Assembly (NCBI GenBank): GCA_036272915.1
Contig: DATAXV010000219.1
Location: forward strand, 1-44,166
Direction of reading: 5' to 3'
Source: DATAXV01 sp036272915
GTDB taxonomy: Bacteria > Chloroflexota > Dormibacteria > Dormibacterales > Dormibacteraceae
DNA length: 44,166 nt
The notes under the pieces are model-generated. The model was not told the origin of the DNA and searched no databases. It worked only from the letters and a program-made list of their open reading frames with translations. Below, piece by piece: positions 37,799-44,166 of this stretch. A program made the position numbers and the translations under genes. Each line of letters starts with the position of its first letter. Within the stretch, counting starts at the first letter, position 1.

Positions 37799-38242
37799 AT
37801 GGAGCCGCAGCAGCCCTGGGACGACAGCGTCGCCTTCAGCCTGGTCCGCCTCGGCGCCGTCGCCCACCGCCGCTACGCCGAGCTGCTCAGCGACCTCGGG
37901 CTCCGGCCTCGCCAGGTGGGCGTGCTCGAGCAGCTCCGCGCCGGTCCCATGTCCCAGCTGGAGCTGGCGACCACGCTCGGGGTGACCCCGAGCGTGGTCG
38001 TGGACATGGTCGACGAGCTGGAGCGGCTGGAGGCGGTGCGGCGGGTGCGCGACACCGTCGACCGCCGGCGGTCCAACCTCGAGCTCACCGATCGCGGGCG
38101 CGAGCTGGGACGGAGCACTCGCGAGGTCGCGGCCGGGCTCGACGAGGAGCTCCTGGCCGGCATCGACCCGGACCACGCGAGAACGCTCCGGGCCGTCCTC
38201 AGGCGGATGCTGCCGCCGCGCGGCCTCCGGCAGGAGGCGTGA
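37799..38242 (+). CDS. MarR-family transcriptional regulator
   Basis: Winged-helix regulator of 147 residues. The HTH is LRPRQVGVLEQLRAGPMSQL plus ELATTLGVTPSVVVDMVDEL at about 39-78, with the wing VRRVRDTVDRRRSNLELTDR (the DxRR motif, DRRRS). Long terminal helices form the dimer interface. The start at ATG 37799 is supported by the upstream palindrome and -10 box; earlier in-frame starts would run through the operator. Convergent with the dehydrogenase gene, whose stop lies 3 bp away. Its target other than itself is unknown. The ABC palindrome at 36953-36990 has a different core, so it is not obviously bound by this protein. Confidence 0.93.
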   Translation: MEPQQPWDDSVAFSLVRLGAVAHRRYAELLSDLGLRPRQVGVLEQLRAGPMSQLELATTLGVTPSVVVDMVDELERLEAVRRVRDTVDRRRSNLELTDRGRELGRSTREVAAGLDEELLAGIDPDHARTLRAVLRRMLPPRGLRQEA

Positions 38243-38245
38243 CGG

Positions 38246-39274
38246 TCAGGCGATCCCCCGCCAGTCGAAGACGACGCCGTGATAGGCGTTCCTGTCCTCC
38301 GAAAGTCGGGCGAAGGCGTCCTGGCAGTCGACCGGCGAGCGGACGTCGGAGATCATCCCCTCCGTCCGCAGCCGGCCGCTCCGGATCCACCGCATGACCA
38401 TGTGAGCGGCATCCTCCAGCGAGGGGCCGGTCCCGGCCGATGCGGCATGGAAGGGCACCAGCCATTCGAGGGCGCCGGTGAGGCTGATCCCCCGGTGGTG
38501 GATGTCGCTCAGCACCGGCCCGGCGTCGTCGCCCGGACCGCGGGGTGAGCCGAGCAGGACCACCTCTCCGAGGTTCCGTGCCATCGCCACCGCGGCCGGG
38601 ACCAGGCGCGGATTGCCGATCGCCTCGATGACGATGTCGGCGATCTCGCCAAGCTCCTCGCCCTCGGCCGGCCCGAGCCGGGCGTCGACGCCCAGGGAGC
38701 GGGCCAGCTCGACCCGGCGCGGGGCGCGGTCGTAGGCGACGACCTCGGCGCCGGCGATGTCGAGCAGCTGCGCGGCGAAGAGACCGACCAGCCCCTGGCC
38801 GATGACGACGACGTCCCGGCCGTAGGCGGGCCGGTGCAGCGCCCGCATGCCCGCCGACGCGACCATGCCCATGCGGGCGAGGAGCATCCGGTTGACGTCG
38901 TCCCCGTCGTCGAGCGGGAACAGCAGCCGCCGCGAGACGCTCGCCTTGGCCACGCTGGCGTGGGGCGTGAAGCCGAAGACCCGGACGCCGGGGACGATCC
39001 TCTGCCCCTGCCGCCCATATCGACCCACCCCGTCGCCGACGGCGAGGACGCGGCCCACGGCGGTGTAGCCGGGGACGTGGGGATAGGCGCCCCAGGCCCC
39101 CTTGATCCAGACGTTGGGGCTGAGCCCGGTGAAGTTGGCCAGCTCGGTGCCGGTGCTGATCAGGGTGGCGATGGTCTCGACCAGGACCTCGTCCTCGGCC
39201 AGCGACTCGTCGAACTCGAACCCCTGCAGCTCGGCCGTGTTCGGCGCGGTGAAGACGATGTGCTTTCCCCTCAT
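38246..39274 (-). CDS. Medium-chain dehydrogenase/reductase lacking zinc ligands
   Basis: NAD(P)-dependent oxidoreductase of 342 residues. The GroES-like N-terminal domain contains LISTGTELANFTG and HVPGYTAVGRVLAVGDG; the Rossmann domain has VVVIGQGLVGLFAAQLLDIA near residue 155 and DRAPRRVELARSLG. In zinc alcohol dehydrogenases the catalytic Cys and the His/Glu pair occupy the ISTGTEL and GYTAVG places; here they are absent, and the structural four-Cys lobe is also missing (only one Cys is seen, in PVDCQDAF). It is therefore a zinc-independent MDR member, similar in this respect to bacteriochlorophyllide-dehydrogenase-like and sugar-alcohol-like branches. ATG at 39274. No operon partner; a 437-bp gene-free region precedes it. 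Confidence 0.88.
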   Translation of the reverse strand: MRGKHIVFTAPNTAELQGFEFDESLAEDEVLVETIATLISTGTELANFTGLSPNVWIKGAWGAYPHVPGYTAVGRVLAVGDGVGRYGRQGQRIVPGVRVFGFTPHASVAKASVSRRLLFPLDDGDDVNRMLLARMGMVASAGMRALHRPAYGRDVVVIGQGLVGLFAAQLLDIAGAEVVAYDRAPRRVELARSLGVDARLGPAEGEELGEIADIVIEAIGNPRLVPAAVAMARNLGEVVLLGSPRGPGDDAGPVLSDIHHRGISLTGALEWLVPFHAASAGTGPSLEDAAHMVMRWIRSGRLRTEGMISDVRSPVDCQDAFARLSEDRNAYHGVVFDWRGIA

Positions 39275-39711
39275 GGCTCGTTACTCCCCCTGACTTGATG
39301 GGCTGACATCCCTTCCGCGAGGCGCCCGCGCGCCTGATTCCAGTATCCGTCCCGGCCGGTGCCGCGACCCGTGTGTGGAGGCCTCCCAAGGTGGTGTGCA
39401 CGCGCACTTGCGCCCGCAGGTGCAGGGCGTAGAACAAGTGCCAGCGCGGGGCCAAGCCGCAGGCAAGAGCAGGGATCACGCCGTTTCACCGGCGGTCTCC
39501 GATGGCCGATGCCGGAAGCAGACCGCGGCTGGACGGACCTGCCGCCCCGCGCGCACCTCGCCCCCGCTCCCGCTCGCAACCTTCCGGCGGAAGCGGGCGC
39601 CGTTGCGCTCCGCGTCCGAGAGATGCGACCCTCGATGAAGCGTCGGTCGAGCCCGCGTGCTCACCGGCCGCCCCGTGGATCTGCGTTCCGGATTAAGTGG
39701 AGGCCGCGCAC
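39275..39711. other. 437-bp gap between the MDR gene and fabG
   Basis: No gene is supported. Several short frames on both strands are rich in Arg, Pro and Gly, without family motifs. The region is GC-rich with no obvious tRNA, long repeat or terminator. It should hold the divergent promoters of the MDR gene and the fabG operon. GGAGG lies 8 nt before the fabG ATG; I see no good -10/-35 pair for either direction. Confidence 0.4.
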
Positions 39712-40437
39712 ATGAGGCTCGAGGGCAAGGTATCGGTCGTCACCGGCGCGGGCAGGGGCATCGGGGAGGGCATCGCCCGCAAGCTGGCGGCCGAGGGCGC
39801 CGTCGTCGTCTGCGCGGACATCGACCGCGCCCGGGCGGAACAGGTCGCGGCGGAGTGCGGCGGGGCCTCGGGCGAGGCGCTCGACGTCACCTCGGCCAAG
39901 GACTGCGACGGGCTCGTCCGCCGGGTGGCGGAGCGGCACGGACGGCTGGACGTCCTCGTCAACAACGCCGGCATCAATCGCGACGCGATGCTCCACAAGA
40001 TGGAGGACCGGCAGTGGGACGAGGTCATCGCCGTCGACCTCTCCGGCGTCTTCTACATGTCCCGCGCCGCCTCCCGGGTGATGCGCGAGGCGGGATCGGG
40101 CCGCATCGTCAACATCTCGTCGGCGAGCTGGATGGGGAACATCGGCCAGGCCAACTACGCCGCCGCCAAGGCCGGCGTGGTCGGGCTGACACGGACCACG
40201 GCCAAGGAGCTGGCCCGCTACCAGGTGACCGCCAACGCGATCTGCCCGGGCTTCATCGACACCGCCATGACCAGGGGCATACCGGACCACATCCGCGAGC
40301 AGCAGCTGGCCAGGATCCCCCTGGGGCGGGCCGGCCAGCCCGCCGACGTCGCCGCCGTGGTCGCCTTCCTCGCCTCCGACGAGGCCGGCTACGTGACCGG
40401 CGAGGTGATCAACGTGGGAGGCGGCTTCTCCTCGTGA
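39712..40437 (+). CDS. fabG: 3-oxoacyl-(acyl-carrier-protein or CoA) reductase
   Basis: SDR enzyme of 241 residues, the standard FabG length. NADPH-binding TGAGRGIGEGIA at 11-22, NNAGIN near residue 86, catalytic Ser in NISSASWMGNIGQ, Tyr and Lys in NYAAAKAGVVGL near 151-162, and the C-terminal GEVINVGGGFSS. It reduces 3-oxoacyl thioesters in fatty-acid synthesis, or acetoacetyl-CoA in PHB-type pathways. The ATG at 39712 follows GGAGG by 8 nt; the GTG at 39697 lacks a site. Its stop overlaps the GTG of the CoA-transferase gene by 4 nt, so the reductase and transferase are made together; this suggests short-chain hydroxyacyl-CoA metabolism rather than membrane lipid synthesis (inference). Confidence 0.9.
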   Translation: MRLEGKVSVVTGAGRGIGEGIARKLAAEGAVVVCADIDRARAEQVAAECGGASGEALDVTSAKDCDGLVRRVAERHGRLDVLVNNAGINRDAMLHKMEDRQWDEVIAVDLSGVFYMSRAASRVMREAGSGRIVNISSASWMGNIGQANYAAAKAGVVGLTRTTAKELARYQVTANAICPGFIDTAMTRGIPDHIREQQLARIPLGRAGQPADVAAVVAFLASDEAGYVTGEVINVGGGFSS

Positions 40438-41942
40438 GCCCTCGCTTCGTCAGCGTCGACGAGGCGGTGGCGGCGATCCCGGACGGGGCGACCCTGGCCG
40501 CCGACGGGTTCAGCATGATGGGCGTCGCCGAGGCGCTCCTCGAGGGCATCGAGCGCGCCCACGCCACGAGCGGCCATCCCCGGGACCTGACCGTGGTGCA
40601 CTCCGCCGGCCAGTCCAACCGGCGGGACGGGCTCGAGCACCTCGCCGTGGAGGGACTGACCAGCCGGGTGATCGGGTCCCACTGGGGGATGATGCCGAGG
40701 ATGTCCGGCTTCCTCGGCGACGAGGGGGCCGAGGCCGTGTGCCTGCCCCAGGGGCAGATGACCAGCCTCTTCCGGGCGATCGCGGGGGGAAGGCCCGGCA
40801 ACCTGACCCGGATCGGTCTGCACACCTTCGTCGACCCGCGCGTCGAGGGCGGCAAGGTCAACCGGCGGGCTCGGGAATCGTCAACCGACTACGTCGAGCT
40901 GATCCGGCTGGGCGGCGAGGAGTACCTCCTCTACCGCTCGTTCCCGATCGACGTCGCCCTGATCCGGATGACCTCCGTCGACGCCGACGGCAACGGGGCC
41001 CAGGAGGAGGAGGCGGTCAGGCTCGACGCGCTCGCCATCGCCCAGGCCACGCACAACTCCGGCGGGACCGTGATCTGCCAGGCGAAGCGGCTGGTCGAAC
41101 GCGGGAGCATCCCGCCCCGGGAGGTGGTCGTGCCCGCCTGCCTGGTCGACCTGGTCGTGCTGGCACCCGATCCGGACCGGCAGCACCGGCAGACGGACCG
41201 CGCCGCCTTCGATCCCGTCTACGTCACGCCGGCGCCGGTGTCGGGCGGGCTCGGCGCCGGCGAGGCCCCGCCCGCGGGCAGCCGCATGGTCATCGGCCGG
41301 CGGGCGGTTCGCATGCTGGGGGGCGGCGGCCTGATCAACGTCGGCACCGGCATCCCCGGGGACACGGTCGGTCCGGCGCTTCGCGAGCTGGGCGTCGAGG
41401 GTGCGACGCTGACCGTGGAGTCGGGCGTCTACGGGGGCACACCGGCCGGGGGCGTCGACTTCGGGATCGCGGCCCACCCCAGCGCCATAATCTCCCACGC
41501 CAGCCAGTTCGACTTCTACAACGGAGGCGGGCTCGACGCCAGCCTGATGGGCGCTGGGCAGGTCGACGGGCAGGGGAACGTCAACGTCAGCCGGCTCGCC
41601 CGCCGGGTCATCGGCTGCGGCGGCTTCATCGACATCACCCAGAGCACCCGGCGGGTCTGCTTCCTCTTCACCTTCGAGAGCCGCCATCCCAAGTTCGTCG
41701 AGCGCGTCGACCAGCTGACCTTCTCCGCCGAGGCGGCGAGAAGGACCGGGCAGGAGGTCTTCTACATCACCGAGCGGGCGGTCTTCCAGCTCGGCGCCGG
41801 CGGCCTCCGTCTGATCGAGGTGGCGCCCGGGCTCGACGTCCGCGCCGACGTCATCGACCGGCTCCCCTTCCCGGTGGAGGTGGCGGAGCCCCTCGCCGTC
41901 ATGCCGGCGGAGATCTTCACGACGGCGCCGCCACCGCTCTGA
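40434..41942 (+). CDS. Acyl-CoA:carboxylate CoA-transferase (family I, alpha and beta domains fused)
   Basis: Protein of 502 residues with two CoA-transferase I domains in one chain, like propionate or acetate CoA-transferase. The first domain (about 1-250) contains GMMPRMSGFLGDEGAEAVCL and the conserved FPIDVALIRMTSVDADGNG. The second (about 285-500) has the catalytic Glu in LTVESGVYGGTPAGG (about residue 329), preceded by NVGTGIPGDT. The reaction moves CoA between acyl groups through an enzyme-bound glutamyl-CoA thioester. The start is GTG 40434, overlapping the fabG stop by 4 nt; no separate ribosome site is seen, so translation depends on coupling. Convergent with the ECF41 sigma gene (6-bp gap). 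Confidence 0.92.
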   Translation: MSPRFVSVDEAVAAIPDGATLAADGFSMMGVAEALLEGIERAHATSGHPRDLTVVHSAGQSNRRDGLEHLAVEGLTSRVIGSHWGMMPRMSGFLGDEGAEAVCLPQGQMTSLFRAIAGGRPGNLTRIGLHTFVDPRVEGGKVNRRARESSTDYVELIRLGGEEYLLYRSFPIDVALIRMTSVDADGNGAQEEEAVRLDALAIAQATHNSGGTVICQAKRLVERGSIPPREVVVPACLVDLVVLAPDPDRQHRQTDRAAFDPVYVTPAPVSGGLGAGEAPPAGSRMVIGRRAVRMLGGGGLINVGTGIPGDTVGPALRELGVEGATLTVESGVYGGTPAGGVDFGIAAHPSAIISHASQFDFYNGGGLDASLMGAGQVDGQGNVNVSRLARRVIGCGGFIDITQSTRRVCFLFTFESRHPKFVERVDQLTFSAEAARRTGQEVFYITERAVFQLGAGGLRLIEVAPGLDVRADVIDRLPFPVEVAEPLAVMPAEIFTTAPPPL

Positions 41943-41948
41943 GCGCCC

Positions 41949-42806
41949 TCAGCGCTCCAGATACTCGATGTCGAAGCGGGCGAGGCGATCGGGGTCGGAG
42001 ATCAGGGCGATCTCGACGATGCTCCCCTCGCGGATGGTGAAGGCGAAGACGCCCTGCGGCACCCAGTCCTTCGCCCAGACGGCGGCGGCGGCGCCGTCGA
42101 CCAGCGCCGGCCGCGCCCCCTTGGCCCGCCCGCAGAAGGTCTGGGCGACCGCTTCGGCTCCGCGGATGTCGGTGGCGGGAACCGCCGGATCGCCCCGCAG
42201 CACGACCCCCGGATCGAGCGCGGCCAGGAGCCCTCGCATGTCCCCATCCCGCGACGCGGCGAGGAACGCCCTGACCACGTCCACCCGAGCGGCGAGGTCC
42301 CCTTCGGGAACGGCCGACCCGTGCACCCGCCGCCGGGCCCGGCTGGCCAGCTGCCTGGCCGCGCTCGACGAGCGGCCGACGATCGGCGCGATCTCCTCGA
42401 AGGGAAGGTCGAACATGTCGTGCAGCACGAAGGCGACGCGCTCGGCCGGAGCCAGCCGCTCGAGCACCACCAGCAGCGCCATCCCGACCGACTCGGCGAG
42501 CAGCGCCTCCTGCTCGGGGTCGTGCTCGCCGGCGGGCTCCGGCGCCCGGTCGTCGAGAGGCTCCTCGCGGCGCGACTTCCGCGAGCGGAGCATGTCGAGG
42601 CAGACCCTGGCGACGACGGTCGTCAGCCATCCACCCAGGTTGTCGACGCCGCCGGCACCGGCCCGGCTGAGCCGCAGCCAGGCCTCCTGGACGGCGTCGT
42701 CGGCCTCGCTGAACGACCCCAGCATGCGGTATGCCACGGCCCGGAGATGGGGCCGGTTGGCCTCGAACTCCCTCGCCGTCCAGTCGCGGTCGTCGTTCAC
42801 GATCAC
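41949..42806 (-). CDS. ECF41-type sigma factor with C-terminal SnoaL-like domain
   Basis: Alternative sigma factor of 285 residues. Region 2 contains HLRAVAYRMLGSFSEADDAV, QEAWLRLSR and the hallmark WLTTVVARVCLDMLRSRKSR (about 65-85). Region 4 includes PAERVAFVLHDMFDLPFEEI and IVGRSSSAARQLASRARRRV (about 130-170). The C-terminal SnoaL-like domain (about 180-285) replaces an anti-sigma factor in this group, with FLAASRDGDMRGLLAALDPG. The ECF41 motif NGxPG, needed for control, appears degenerate here: LVDGAAAAVW. The start is GTG 42806, with AGGAGG 5 nt upstream (42817-42812); GTG 42800 is too far from it. A matching ECF41-like promoter lies upstream, so autoregulation is likely. Confidence 0.92.
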   Translation of the reverse strand: MIVNDDRDWTAREFEANRPHLRAVAYRMLGSFSEADDAVQEAWLRLSRAGAGGVDNLGGWLTTVVARVCLDMLRSRKSRREEPLDDRAPEPAGEHDPEQEALLAESVGMALLVVLERLAPAERVAFVLHDMFDLPFEEIAPIVGRSSSAARQLASRARRRVHGSAVPEGDLAARVDVVRAFLAASRDGDMRGLLAALDPGVVLRGDPAVPATDIRGAEAVAQTFCGRAKGARPALVDGAAAAVWAKDWVPQGVFAFTIREGSIVEIALISDPDRLARFDIEYLER

Positions 42807-42835
42807 ATCTTCCTCCTGGGTTGCCTCAGGTCGAT

Positions 42836-42862
42836 GACGTACGAGACCGGCGGGATGTGACC
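42836..42862 (-). promoter_or_regulatory. ECF41-like promoter of the ECF41 sigma gene
   Basis: On the minus strand GGTCACA (42862-42856), a 16-nt spacer, then CGTC (42839-42836). This fits the TGTCACA/CGTC pattern known for ECF41 autopromoters at 6 of 7 and 4 of 4 positions. The predicted start near 42829 leaves a ~23-nt leader that contains the AGGAGG ribosome site. Confidence 0.7.
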
Positions 42863-42917
42863 GCCGGAGCCGATCGATCCGGTGGTGGCGCCCGAGAATG
42901 GGGTGACCCACGCCCCC

Positions 42918-43121
42918 ATGCCCGAGCCGACGACGGATCAGGACTTCCCCTACCGGTGGCGCGTCCGGACCAGACTCCCGGACCGCTACGGGCAGCGCTG
43001 CCGCGTCACCGCCCGCGGATCGCTGAACTCGATCCGGGTGGAGTTCGACGACGGTTTCGAGGTCGTCACCAGCCGGTGGTACTTGCGGCGGATCCGGCCC
43101 GTCACCGACGAGACCGCCTGA
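42918..43121 (+). CDS. Small conserved-looking protein of unknown function
   Basis: Protein of 67 residues. The central block WRVRTRLPDRYGQRCRVTA, then RGSLNSIRVEFDDGFEVVTS and RWYLRRIRP reads like a compact beta-sheet domain, and I have the impression of similar short unnamed proteins in other high-GC bacteria. The start is placed at ATG 42918 rather than GTG 42882 because the conserved part begins after it. The RLP-R-GQ-CRV pattern and alternating hydrophobic strands suggest a small SH3-like or OB-like fold; no catalytic residue stands out. Divergent from the ECF41 sigma gene, close to its promoter. Function unknown; the codon bias supports coding. Confidence 0.7.
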   Translation: MPEPTTDQDFPYRWRVRTRLPDRYGQRCRVTARGSLNSIRVEFDDGFEVVTSRWYLRRIRPVTDETA

Positions 43122-43300
43122 GACGCCACGCCACGGCCCGCTGACCCGCGGGCGGCCGGACTCGAGTGGCGGCGAAGGGGGCGGCAGACTTCTCCTCGTT
43201 CCCCGTGTCGATATTCGCGCTGGCCGCTCGACGCGTAGGTGAACGGCGGGCTCCGCCTCCGCCAAGAGAACCGCATCACACCATCAGGAGGACGCCAGCA

Positions 43301-43863
43301 ATGGGAACCATCGCTGTCCACGAGTTCATCACCCTGGACGGGGTCATCGACGAGCCCCGCTGGACCGCCGCCTACCCCTTCGATCCCCGGATGGGCGAGA
43401 CGATCGGCGGCATCATGGGCGGCTGCGAGGCGATCCTGCTCGGCCGCCGGACCTGGGAGACGTTCGCTCCGGCCTGGTCGGTTCGCACCGCCGAGCAGGA
43501 CCCCGGCGCGCCGTTCATGAACGACACCGAGAAGTACGTGGTGACCTCCACCCGGCCGACGACGGAATGGCGGAACTCCACGATGCTCGGTCCTACAGCG
43601 CGGACGCGATCCGGGAGCTGAAGGGTCGCGTGGATGGCGGCATCTACGTCAGCGGGAGCGGCACCCTGGTCCGGGCGATGCTGGCCGACGGCCTGGTCGA
43701 CGAGCTGCACCTCTTCATGTACCCGGTCGCGCTGGGCAAGGGGGTGAGGCTCTTCGCCGACGGCGGCGATCCCACCAGCCTCGCGCTCAACGGCTGTGAC
43801 ACCTACACCAACGGCGTCGTGCACCTCACCTACGGTCCCGCGAAATCCACCGCGGACCGGTGA
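43301..43863 (+). pseudogene. RibD C-terminal/dihydrofolate-reductase-like protein, frameshifted
   Basis: NADPH-dependent reductase fold of about 187 residues, split by one frameshift. The 5' part reads MGTIAVHEFITLDGVIDEP, EAILLGRRTWETFAPAWSV and KYVVTSTRPTTEW in one frame, then loses similarity; the 3' part reads YSADAIRELKGRVDGG, IYVSGSGTLVRAMLADGLVD, ELHLFMYPVALGKGVRLFAD in the next. The junction is GGTCCTAC at 43589-43596: restoring a single base (for example GGTCCCTAC) gives the expected LGPYSADAIRELK. So one C may have been lost from a CCC run, as a real mutation or a sequencing error. ATG 43301 has AGGAGG 9 nt upstream. If intact, it would be an uncharacterised member of the YwjB/YyaP-like group. 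Confidence 0.85.
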
Positions 43864-43895
43864 TCGGGGCCCGTCCCGAGCCAGAGCGTCGCCGT

Positions 43896-43932
43896 CAGGG
43901 GAGACCTGCGGCAGGGCCGCCGGTCTCCCCTG
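43896..43932 (+). terminator. Strong compound hairpin after the RibD-like gene
   Basis: CAGGGGAGACC (43896-43906) pairs perfectly with GGTCTCCCCTG (43922-43932), and the loop contains an inner GCGGC-AGG-GCCGC stem, so about 16 bp are paired with one mismatch. It starts 33 bp after the stop. No U-tract follows. Confidence 0.65.
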
Positions 43933-44103
43933 TCACGCCGGTCGATATGGGCCGGAGGGCTCCCCGCCACGCCCGTCATCGGCGGGGCTGAACGGCGGGC
44001 TCCCACCGGGTCCCGACGTCCTTTCCCTCGAAGATTCAACCGTCGGGTGGAGAGAGACTCCACCCCCGGACGGTGGTGGCCGGCGCCAGACTGACCGATC
44101 CTA
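43933..44103. other. Gene-free stretch with two hairpins
   Basis: No gene is supported. CCCCGCC and GGCGGGG pair near 43962-43988, and GGGTGGAG (44045-44052) with CTCCACCC (44058-44065) forms a perfect 8-bp hairpin with an AGAGA loop. They could be terminators or a structured leader for the partial ORF at the right edge. Confidence 0.4.
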
Positions 44104-44166
44104 TGGACATGACCAAGCTCATGGCTGAGGTGGCAGTGCACAGCATTGAGGCAGTGGGCGTCGTGT
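44104..44166 (+). CDS. Possible start of a gene cut by the right edge
   Basis: An open frame from ATG 44104 runs to the window end (21 codons, MDMTKLMAEV...). It uses AT-richer codons (GCA, ATT, GTG, AGC) than its neighbours. There is no clear ribosome site, and the sequence is too short to identify. It could be a gene start or chance. Confidence 0.25.

Noticed and set aside
1..44166. CRISPR arrays, insertion sequences, integrase/att sites
   Set aside because: No regularly spaced direct repeats, no transposase or integrase motifs and no tRNA-linked direct repeats were seen.

Overview
The window is very GC-rich (roughly 70 % by eye) bacterial chromosome, densely packed, with frequent 1-8 nt gene overlaps, several GTG and TTG starts and several genes that look leaderless. 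The gene content points to a high-GC Terrabacteria lineage (Actinobacteriota, Chloroflexota or Dormibacterota): MaoC/acyl-CoA dehydrogenase fatty-acid genes, DinB/DUF664 proteins, a PIG-L/LmbE deacetylase, an ECF41 sigma factor, an HxlR-SCP2 fusion and a DacA-type peptidase. The phylum cannot be fixed from the window. I found no tRNA, rRNA, CRISPR array, complete insertion sequence or phage gene.

Left part (1-15860), almost all on the minus strand: the 5' part of a membrane pyrophosphatase (hppA); a divergent Fic-domain protein with an altered active-site motif; a DinB protein; a coupled acyl-CoA dehydrogenase, SDR and enoyl-CoA hydratase operon with a palindrome in its leader; a pair of small MaoC-type dehydratase subunits; a MoxR, DUF58 and transglutaminase operon; an alpha/beta hydrolase; and a run of ECF sigma factor, Pro/Thr-rich membrane protein, DacA peptidase, HAD phosphatase and cobalamin adenosyltransferase.

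Middle part (16001-29133): thiI with a rhodanese domain; a lysozyme-like lipoprotein; an ABC ATPase/permease pair; two tandem amidohydrolase paralogues with TTG starts; a thiol/redox cluster (LmbE deacetylase, a 22-codon Cys-containing upstream ORF, a SelW-like CxxC protein, and a divergent Bcp peroxiredoxin lacking the usual second cysteine); Nif3 and CutA; a serine beta-lactamase-like hydrolase divergent from an HxlR-SCP2 regulator; and an oligogalacturonate-lyase-like propeller.

Right part (29297-44166): an aldo/keto reductase; a DHA2-type efflux pump and, 3 kb away, a TetR repressor whose promoters share a conserved pair of operator-like sequences; two DinB-type proteins, one carrying a HicB-like N-terminus; a second ABC exporter behind a striking ATATCGATAT palindrome; GNAT and MarR genes; a medium-chain dehydrogenase; a fabG/CoA-transferase operon; an ECF41 sigma factor with a matching promoter upstream of itself; a small conserved-looking protein; and a frameshifted RibD-like reductase. 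The last 60 bases open a partial ORF.

The strongest candidates for something not yet described are the TetR/MFS operator pair, the Cys-peptide leader upstream of the LmbE deacetylase, the ABC-exporter palindrome and the sigma/Pro-Thr membrane protein/DacA operon.
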